Shown: piece after piece, positions 56,369-64,000 of the stretch
Layout of the letters: the number at the start of each line of letters is the position of its first letter
Position numbering within the stretch: position 1 is the first letter of the stretch
From: Tetrastigma voinierianum
Taxonomy: Eukaryota; Streptophyta; Magnoliopsida; Vitales; Vitaceae
NCBI GenBank assembly: GCA_016808115.1
Contig: JAEQBH010001375.1
Location: forward strand, 248,001-312,000
DNA length: 64,000 nt
Reading direction: 5' to 3'
Made by a program: the position numbers and the translations under genes
Notes under the pieces: model-generated
The model's input: only the letters and a program-made list of their open reading frames with translations
What the model was told of the DNA's origin: nothing
Database searches by the model: none

Positions 56369-58958
56369 TGTAACGCCCTAAAAATACCCTAACAATTTTA
56401 TAACATGTTTAGGGTGTAAAATAAATTATATTATATTTTTTCGGAGTTTAAATGGCTAAAAACGAAAAAATGATTACTTCAACGGAAATTTTCTGAGGCC
56501 AAATAAATTTGGTGAAAATATCAAGAGGACCTAAGGGTCATAAAATGAGTAAAATAAGTGCCAAAGTATAAATGAGATGAAATGAAGAGGAAATGAAAGT
56601 GAAATAAAGCTTTAAAATGAAAAAAAAAGAGAAATGATGAATTAGTGTGTAGCCAAACGTGGCCTTAGTCATGTAATGGACAAAAGACCAATTTTTGGTC
56701 TTTGAATGTCAGAACCACATTTTAGGCAAAGGGGAGAGGAGAGCTAGGGCACACAACGGTTGAGGAAGAAGAGAGGAACTTGGTGATTTTCTTCTATAGG
56801 ATCAAGGATTTAGGTGATAAAAAAGAGAAAGAAGAAGAAAGAAGAAGATTGAAGAGATTTTAGGTAAGTAAGCAAACCTTGCCAACCCCATTTTCTTGTG
56901 TTTGGGTTGGGGAAAACCCCATAATTGAATAAAAGTGTTTTTATTGGTTGCTCTAAGTTGTTTTGGTTGTTTGATTGGTTGTGGTCCTCAAATGAGGAAT
57001 TTTTGTATAAAGGAATATTAGGTTTTTAGGGGAGATGCTATCAAAATTTTCCCAAAACCTATGTTTTTGTTTTAGCCATAACTTGGTCATCACTCATTCA
57101 AATTGAGTGATTCAAATTTATGGATAAACTAGACTTCTAGGAGAAAAAATCTCCCTGAAATAAGTGTATTCAAATTTGGGTATTGGATACCCATAAATTA
57201 AGTCGAAAGTAAGGCTCTGTTTCGGGTCAAATTATGTTCGATTCCTAATACGGTTTTGGTGTTTGGAAGGTTTAGATTATTTAGGCCCATACTTGGCCAT
57301 CATCATCTGAATTAAGTAATTCAAATTTGGCGTGAAAGCCTAGACTTCTAGAAAAACAAATCTCACTGAAATAAGTGTATCAATTGGGACTTCATTAGAC
57401 ATCAGTCGTCAAAGTGAGTATCATTTTTTTAGGTCAGTCTTTTGGGATTACGATCTGAGTTTTGGTGTTTGGAGGCGATTTTGTGGTGTTAGGCCATAAC
57501 TTTGCCATCACTCATCTGAATTGAGTGATTCAAATTTCTGGAGTAAACTAGACTTCTAAATAAATCTCCCTGAATTAGCCATCCAAATTTGGATCTATTG
57601 AACCCATAAAATTTTCCAAAATGAGGCATATCATTAATACAAAAGGTAAATAAGAATGTCACAGGATGAGAAATGGAGAAAATGAAAGGAACAATGCACC
57701 GGAAGGGAGTCAGGTGACAAGAGCCTAAATAGAAACCTTCAGATTACCCCGGAAGCTAATATATGATTGTCCATTTGTGTTGTCTGGATTATAGGCTAAC
57801 AAGGAGAAAAAGCCCGTTGAGGTCGAGATTAGGGACGGGAATCGAAGGACGGCAATCTTTTAGTTTGTTCTCCACTTCTCTCTAATTCCAAAGTGTTTGA
57901 ATGATTACAAAATGATTTGAATTGTTGAAATGATTTATAAGAAAAAACATATTGATTTGTTTTAATTGATTTGAGGTAATTGATTGTAAAATGATTTGCA
58001 TATGAAAAATTGCATAAGTATTGAAAATAAATTGTTTGTATAAATGTACATACTATACTGAATTTTGCTATGAATGATTTGAATGCCTTTAATAGAATGT
58101 TAATCGTTAAATTCGAGTTTAGGATAGATTGGTATACCAATAAGAATTCAATTAGCATCTGCGAGCAGAGCGTAAATGATGTGTCACTCCGTCAGCCTTG
58201 AGCGGGACGGTAGCCGATAGTGTTCACGAATTGATTTTAATAACCGGTCGACCTTGACGGGACCATGCGTGTTATAAAACAAAATGTTTTATACCAGCAC
58301 ACACGCAACCTAGTGGGACCATCTTGGGGTGATTTCGTTTATCACATTGCAAGAAGCATAAGTTAAATTCGTTTAAGGGCAGGTGGAAATGATAAGAAAA
58401 ATGTGAAATCATGATTTGTGTTTTGAATTATTTATTGCATATGAAAGTGCATATTGGAATGATCGATAGAATTATAATGAGTGTATATGAAATGAATATT
58501 TGTATTGTATTGCATTGATAATTCAAAAAGGTTAAAAAGCATTGTTTAGAAAAATTGCATGATTTGTAATAAACTGAAATGGAAAAGATAACTATATAGA
58601 ACCACTAAGCATAAAATGCTTAAGCTAGCGTTGTTTATCATCGTAGATCTGAGAGAATAGATGACGAGGGCGTAGATCGCGAGTGGGTCGTGGTGCGCCG
58701 TCAAAGTCACACCGCAGGAGGATAAGTAAGCTTATCACATGCATACATGGAATTATTAGAGCTCATTTTGTACCAAACATATGTGAAGAGTATATGACTC
58801 TGGTATATTTTTGTAAATATTTGGATATTGAAAATGACTAATAATGCCATATTGTATAAAGGTAGGAAATGGACCAAATGGGCATGAAATGCCATATCGA
58901 ATGAAAACGAGTTTTGTGATCAAATTATGGACTCCCTTTCTGTTAAAGTAGTATTTAC

Positions 58959-58996
<38 letters not shown>

Positions 58997-59119
58997 TGAG
59001 TATTTGAAATGTGTTTAGAAAAGTAATTGTATTTGGATTATTAGAAATGATTAAATAAATAAAGAAGAGTGAGGACTGCATCCTCTCGGGTAGGTTTTTC
59101 TCTCCGGTCGAGTCGAATT
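56369..59119 (+). mobile_element. Solo LTR S4, same family as the G1 LTRs
   Basis: This begins TGTAACGCCCTAAAAATACC, like 28854, and follows G1's LTR throughout (GAGGACCTAAGGGTCATAAA, GGACCAAATGGGCATG). It splits Athila gag from protease. Flanks GTACG (56364-56368) and GTAAG (59120-59124) agree at four of five bases, a plausible target duplication. No coding domain is inside, and the minus frame 57829-58158 is LTR sequence. Confidence 0.85.
58961..58992. repeat. TA microsatellite
   Basis: An uninterrupted (TA)n run of about 32 bases lies near the end of solo LTR S4. A shorter (TA)n run lies in S1 at about 25870-25890. Confidence 0.95.
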
Positions 59120-60040
59120 GTAAGCGGCTCAGTGATCCTGATAGGCGGAAGGGTTGTCGGGAAAAGTTATTCTTCTTGGGACAACTTGATCAGATTTTTC
59201 CTTCTCTCCCATGTTGTTCCTTTAGCTTCCCTTTCCTTAGTTTTAGCTTCCATATTTTCTTCAATTTCAACTTATTCATTTATGTTTTCAGGTTGATCTT
59301 CTTCATTTGAATTCTTCTTCAGCTCTTCAAGCTCTTTTCCACTTCTTAAGTGACGACCATGCATTGTTTTGGATTGGTTTCAGTATCACTTGGAAATGAT
59401 TTCGGAGGATGTTCTCTCATAGATTGAGTCAATTGACCTATTTGAGTTTCGAAATTTTTTAGAGATGCCCCAAGATTGGCCTGATTCATTTCCATGTTCT
59501 TCATGCATGTGCTGTCCCCTAAGTATTTATTGAACCCGACATCAAATTGTTGAACCAATTCCTTGCTTCATCTCTTAAAGAAAAAAAAAATAGCTTCAAC
59601 TTGATCACTTTATGATCCACTCGGTTCATTTTGATTGTGGCACATAATTACAAGAAATTTGACAAGTGTCATTGGATTCTGCAGTACGCTGGCTGCTCTT
59701 TGTTAGACCATGTTTATTAATGCAAGCTTTAACTTGAAATTATTGGCATCAATAAGCTGATGGCGAATTCCTGAATAATCTTCATTCATCACCAAACGCC
59801 AACAATCTCCTAATGTCGGTTCTCTAAGTCTAGGTATTTCATTATGGTCTGAATGACCTTCCGTGAATTTGTCAATGTTTTGATCCTCCATTTCTACGTT
59901 AACAGCTTTCATTTTCTTTCTTATGAACAAAGTTCTTTCGAGTGGCAATAGTTCAGTGTTGAACTTTACGTGCACATACGATTGGTACATGAAATCAGAA
60001 AATAACACTCGAAAACAAAGTAAACAAACTGAATACAAAT
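59120..60040 (-). pseudogene. gag: Athila gag remnant
   Basis: The minus frame 59703-60038 includes PTLGDCWRLVMNEDYSGIRH and QLIDANNFKLKLALINMV, the N-terminal Athila Gag block (layout: leader, ANNFELK). After worn sequence, the frame 59346-59558 gives MVQQFDVGFNKYLGDSTCMK, LGASLKNFETQIGQLTQSMR and SFPSDTETNPKQCMVVT, the coiled region and PSDTxxNP block. The tail 59125-59345 is acidic and lysine-rich. Gag would form the particle. A poly-A run near 59580 marks one frameshift. Confidence 0.85.
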
Positions 60041-60197
60041 GAAACTAAACTAAAACTAAAAATGAAAATAAGAAAAATAAAATAAAACTCCTACAGAAAA
60101 AAAAAGATTTTTTCCTAAATTAGAAAATGTCTCTTTTGCTGGAACATTAATCTATTCCACTTAAATCGATCGGTCCCTGACAACGGCACCCAAAACT
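60041..60197 (-). other. Athila leader and tRNA-Asp primer site
   Basis: Next to the 5' LTR the - strand reads GGGTGCCGTTGTCAGGGA (60174-60191), the tRNA-Asp primer site with several changes; the GCCGTTGTC core is kept. The leader before gag is short and AT-rich. Confidence 0.75.
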
Positions 60198-61822
60198 TGT
60201 TTGTTTATTTGCATATATATAATTTTTTTTATTGAAAACAACCAAATCCGCAAGTGTATGTCTTATCCGCAAAAGTAATATAGTGGGTTTTAATTAAAAA
60301 AAGTATCGAACCACCAGGAAAAATTCTGGTTTAAATGAGGTTAAGTACTTGACTACTAAAGGAATTTTACTATCTAAGCTATGATTGATTGGGATGATTA
60401 AACTAAATTAGAACTAAAATAACCTAACTCTTGAAAATCGTAGTGATTGAAGTGAAGTGAAAAGAAAAATTTAATGATTAACACTAGAGTAGTTGTCTCC
60501 ATTGATGGGTTTTATGACTTATAACCATAAAATACCTATTAAAATGAATATATTCGTGCTTGCCCAGGAACTTGGAAGTAACAAGGGTTTTACACTTTCG
60601 TGTATCTCCTCAATTTCTACTTCCTCATTCCTATTCTCCTTTCGGTCCTTCTAGGTCGAAACAATGTAAATCTTGGTTCTAAAGGAAAATCAATCTTTGG
60701 GAAGTCTATTGGTCTCCTTTTGGTCCTTACAATAAAGTTACCAGGGTTATGTTCCGATTGATCTCCTTTCGGTCCTTACAATCTTCACATAAGGTTGAAT
60801 AATGTCCCTCTTAATAAAATCCACCTAGTACTAGGCATTCCTAATTTCCTAGGTCTCTTTGATTAAGTTAATTCGATTTTAACAATTGTAGGATATTAGA
60901 GGTAAAAATCAATTCCTAAGGGGATGCTTCTAGCTGTCACTCTGGAACCCCTTGAGCTATAGGTCTCAACTTCACCCTCTAGAACACCACACTTAGATAA
61001 AAACCTGAATAATAAAGGAACCACAGACACATAACAACAACACAAGCATAGATTCGCCAAAATCATTCAATAAAAACCATAAGTCAACCATCAATTTCAA
61101 TAACCAACCCTAGGGAAGAAATTAGCCACTCATAGTAGCCTCAAAACCCAACAATATCATATTTGCACCAAATAAAATACTGAAAGATTAAGAATAAGAG
61201 TAGAGTTTAGGAATCTGAAAAATCATATCAATATCATCAGGCTTCGGCTCCATTGCTGCAAAATTATCCCTAGCAGTTGGATCTTCCAATTTAGCAAACA
61301 AGATGAGCTTAAGATCAAGTAAAATTAAAAACCCTAAAAAAAACTAAGCCTAAAGAGAAAACCCTAGAAATGGGAGTATGTCATGCCTCCTCTAGGTTTT
61401 TCCTCATTTTTGGTCTATTACAAGTATAGTATATATACTATTGCGAAATGGGCCAATTATTGGGCTAAAAATAGGTACATTTGTCATCTTGGCAGATGTT
61501 CTTCTTTAGGTGAGCGAGGCTTCCTTTGCAGACACATGCTCTTTTTTGTTGTGGTGGTCCTTCGACTAGGTGAAGAAAAGCTTCACCTAGGCGAACCTCT
61601 TTGCCTTGGCGAAGTTGGCCTTCGCCTAAGCGAACTCGAGAGTTCTTCTATTGCAAATTTTGCCTTTTTGCCTTTTAGCTCTTCCCTTGCTTGATTTTCT
61701 TTCATTATCTACAAAACATTGCAGCATGGGGGATTAGTGTACTATTGATGAATGAGTTGTGAATCTAGCATTTGAGTTATATAAATACACGAAAAACACA
61801 GTCAAAATGCAGGTATAATTCA
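60198..61822 (-). mobile_element. 5' LTR (copy E) of the Athila-like element
   Basis: This is a 1625-bp LTR, TGAATTATACC to CAAACA in element sense, colinear with 5073-6767. A TATATATA box is at about 61429-61437 on the - strand with the palindrome array upstream. The right flank is Tat gag. Differences from copy B are scattered substitutions and small indels. Confidence 0.8.
61490..61645 (-). repeat. Palindrome array of the TTCGCCTAGGCGAA type in U3 of LTR E
   Basis: Copies read CTTCACCTAGGCGAA (61581-61595), TTGCCTTGGCGAAG (61601-61614) and CTTCGCCTAAGCGAA (61620-61634), all one or two changes from the 14-nt palindrome in LTR B. The array lies about 55 bp upstream of the TATA box in element sense. 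Confidence 0.7.
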
Positions 61823-62582
61823 CACCGAATAGAGGTCAATTTTGAAGAAATTGCAATAGCATATCTCTCAAGTACAGGTTCTTTCATTTGTCCTCTACTG
61901 GCAAAGAAAGCACCTGACTTATGGAAGAAGTCACAAACCTTTAATACACCAACACGATATACTTTGATGTAGCGAGAATCTTTTGGAAATCTTTGTTTCA
62001 TATGAATGAGAAATTCATCACATTTCCCTTAGACCACTAACTCCCTAGCAAAGAGGAAGTTAGGGGAAAAAGTATATTAGTAGATTTTCTGCACTCATGG
62101 AATCTATATTTACTAATTCCTGTTGGCGTTTCGAGATATTGTCAAGACATATGATAAAGTGAATCTTTGATTTCACGAAGAAAAGTAAGGAGGCCATGGT
62201 GGTTGATGAAGATCCTTTCCCACTAGTGGCTTTAGTCAACATAGCTGCTATAGATCTAAGAGTAGTGCTGAATGAAAAGAATGATGCGAAGTTTTCTCCT
62301 AATGTCAGGATAAGAAAGGTATGGATTCCTAAACAATATCTGGTTTATAAGGATGAATTGGCAATAAAAGGAGAAGTGTCTATAACCAGAGAAAAAGAAA
62401 ATAACGGAAGGTATTCATACCATTCAAAACAGGAAATCAAGAAAGAGAAACCCTCCAAAGAAAGAATGTTTTTCCAAAAGAGAGAAATACTTTTCGAGAA
62501 GAAAGGAATGACACTTGGAAAATCATCAGTTTGTTTATTACTCTCTGATTATGGAACAAAAATGCGTAATGATGCGACATAG
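61823..62582 (+). pseudogene. gag: Tat/Ogre-like gag, downstream part
   Basis: From about 61831 the translation reads RIEVNFEEIAIAYLSSTGSF, ICPLLAKKAPDLWKKSQTFN, then worn blocks (EKFITFPLDHQLPSKEE across a frameshift, CTHGIYI, TNSCWRFRDIV), and the open frame from 62196 gives MVVDEDPFPLVALVNIAAID, RKVWIPKQYLVYKDELAIKG and REKENNGRYSYHSKQE. These follow, in a Tat-type Gag, directly on the blocks ending at 5072. The stop at 62580 may be natural or decay. Confidence 0.8.
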
Positions 62583-62984
62583 AAATTCACCTTAAAATCT
62601 TACTAGAACTCACAAAGAATGATGTAGAAATGAGGCTATGAAAAGGTTACAGAGAAGAAATGCCAAAGGAAAAACCAAGGAATTAGAGAATCTAAGAGAA
62701 GAGGCATGAAGCCTACTCCCGAAAGACAAATTTGGAAGGAAGAATTCTGGAGATGATGAGCCTACTGAAGGAAATAGATGAAGATGGATTCAAGAAACAT
62801 TTTGATAGGTACATTTCCTATTTCTTTGAAATGTTCTACTATTTCTCAAACTTTACCATATTTTTTCAAGTCAAAAGAAATGGAGGAAAGCATAGTAGAG
62901 GTAGAGAAAGAACATTTTCAAGAAGAGGAAAAACATAATCAGAGGGTGATCACCATTGACCCCTTTGAAGGAAACAGAGCTTAG
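62583..62984 (+). pseudogene. Tat-like gag-protease spacer
   Basis: Low-identity but codon-like sequence continues: MPKEKPRN-type words, RILEMMSLLKEIDEDGFKKH (62741-62800), FEMFYYFSNFTIFF, then EVEKEHFQEEEKHNQRVITI and DPFEGNRA (to 62983). Acidic and lysine-rich spacers of this kind sit between Gag and protease in Tat elements. Two overlapping plus frames alternate, showing a frameshift near 62830. Confidence 0.55.
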
Positions 62985-63480
62985 AAGGTGATACTGGAAA
63001 AACCTACTACGGAGATGATAAGGCACATAAGGCCTCTATATGTGAGAGCACACTTTAATGGTAAACCAATGTCTAAGGTATTGGTGGATAATGGATCAAC
63101 AATCAATGTGATTCCATTGAGGATGTTGAGAGCTTTAGGAAGAAGCATTGATGATCTAATTGAAACAAAAGTGTCTATATCAGCTTTTACTAGAGAAATC
63201 TCTAAGACTATGGGCGTACTCCCTATTGACATCACTATGGGTATTAAGACTTCCTTATTAGCTTTCTTTGTGATTAATTCTACTACTAACTACAATGCTT
63301 TGTTAGGAAGTGACTGGATTCATGCCAATTAGTGTGTGTCGTCATCCCTTCACCAATTTTTACTATTTTGGAAAGGTGATGAAGTAGAAGTGGTTTGGAT
63401 AGAAAAACAACCTTTCATTGCAACTTTAGATTCTGATGAAGCCAGTTACTATGACTAAGAGTTTGGTCCAATAAAATTCA
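62985..63480 (+). pseudogene. pro: Tat/Ogre-like aspartic protease
   Basis: The open frame 62988-63332 reads RHIRPLYVRAHFNGKPMSKV, LVDNGSTINVIPLRMLRALG, SISAFTREISKTMGVLPIDI and NYNALLGSDWIHAN, a full protease fold with the D-N-G-S loop normal for this lineage. It then continues past a stop as SSLHQFLLFWKGDEVEVV (about 63335-63390). This is the best preserved gene piece in the window: 114 codons open with the active site kept. Confidence 0.85.
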
Positions 63481-64000
63481 AAGGACAAAAGAAATAAGGA
63501 GCAGGACTCGAGTATGCATGGAGTGAAAGAATAAGCTGCCAAACTTTTGAAAGTGGCTAGCATGGAAGTAACTGGCAGATAAAGTGCGATCATCGAGGGA
63601 GATTGTAGTGACTAAGTATTCTCATGAAGAATACGATCCTTGTAACCATTTGACATGACAAAATGAAAATGCATCAAGTTACTCAAAAAATTTTAAAAGA
63701 ACAGTTCCAAGACATTTATGGAGCTGAAGTAATTTATGAAGAAGAATCAAATGAAGAGGATGAAGAAATTTAGATTGAAGATTTAGAGCGAGCTCCTCCT
63801 AAAATGGAAGACCATAAGCTTCAAGTACATGATCCTATGGAAGAAGCCAACCTTGGCACTATAGAAGAGCCAAAGATTACTTACATCAGTTCTCTCTTAC
63901 CCACTAACTTGAAGAAATATATTATATTATTGTTGTAGGAATTCAAAGATTGCTTTGCTTGGAATTATGATGAAATGTTAGGATTGGATAGAGGTCTTGT
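63481..64000 (+). pseudogene. rt: Tat/Ogre-like linker and start of reverse transcriptase, cut by window end
   Basis: After a worn linker, PKMEDHKLQVHDPMEEANLG and TIEEPKITYISSLLPTNLKK lead into FKDCFAWNYDEMLGLDRGLV at the last base, the conserved entry to Tat RT (DCFAWxYxEMPGLD). The rest of RT, RNase H and integrase should lie beyond 64000 on the + strand. Confidence 0.8.

Larger units (their letters stand above)
5073..61822 (-). mobile_element. Athila-like Ty3/gypsy element, nested in Tat gag and itself host to all elements inside
   Basis: The ends are two similar LTRs in the same orientation: 5073-6767 (3' LTR) and 60198-61822 (5' LTR). Next to the 5' LTR is a primer site for tRNA-Asp, then gag and protease on the - strand. 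The outer flanks are two halves of one Tat gag. Net of insertions the element is about 10 kb. Flanking 5-mers CTAGG (5068-5072) and CACCG (61823-61827) do not match cleanly, so a target duplication is not shown. RT, RNase H and integrase are not found anywhere in the - strand internal sequence. Confidence 0.75.

Overview
The window looks like heterochromatic DNA of a flowering plant, most likely a dicot. I can support no host protein-coding gene, tRNA or rRNA. Almost all of it is decayed LTR retrotransposon, recognisable by family motifs of Ty3/gypsy (Tat/Ogre-like, Athila-like and chromovirus Tekay/Del-like) and Ty1/copia. The long open frames are broken everywhere, so coding calls are pseudogenes read across frameshifts and stops.

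The layout is a nest of insertions. (0) A Tat/Ogre-like element on the + strand begins with an LTR (1978-4415). Its gag starts at about 4740, is broken at 5072 and resumes at 61823, followed by protease and the start of reverse transcriptase at the window edge. (1) The break is filled by an Athila-like element on the - strand, with 3' LTR at 5073-6767 and 5' LTR at 60198-61822. It has a tRNA-Asp primer site, gag and protease, then the junction to its 3' region with no RT, RNase H or integrase. A later ORF of the 'putative plant transposon protein' type has its own TATA box. (2) Into this Athila landed a copia element (42328-51874), solo LTRs (52516-54748 and 56369-59119), and two Tat/Athila-type LTRs (8230-38521 in four pieces, and 39403-41840). 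(3) The four-piece LTR was itself hit by a complete gypsy element on the - strand (9326-19675, perfect ATCAC target duplication), a gypsy element on the + strand (19858-34317) and a solo LTR (34571-38138). (4) The second gypsy element was hit by two more solo LTRs (23269-26029 between protease and RT; 29096-31633 in its 3' LTR, with GGAAA target duplication).

The most striking signal is a recurring promoter design. Arrays of short perfect palindromes lie just upstream of the TATA box in several LTR families with unrelated sequence: TTGTCGCGACAA types at 2580-3020, 34490-34570 and 40890-41470; TTCGCCTAGGCGAA types at 6360-6600, 61490-61645 and 52420-52515/54749-54880; CACATGGC-GCCATGTG types at 29321-29520. 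The copia element carries two more dyad arrays in its untranslated leader. Two solo LTRs sit inside such arrays.

Limits: all domain calls come from reading motifs by eye. Boundaries without target duplications may be off by tens of bases. Scattered short indels could be true decay or partly sequencing error.
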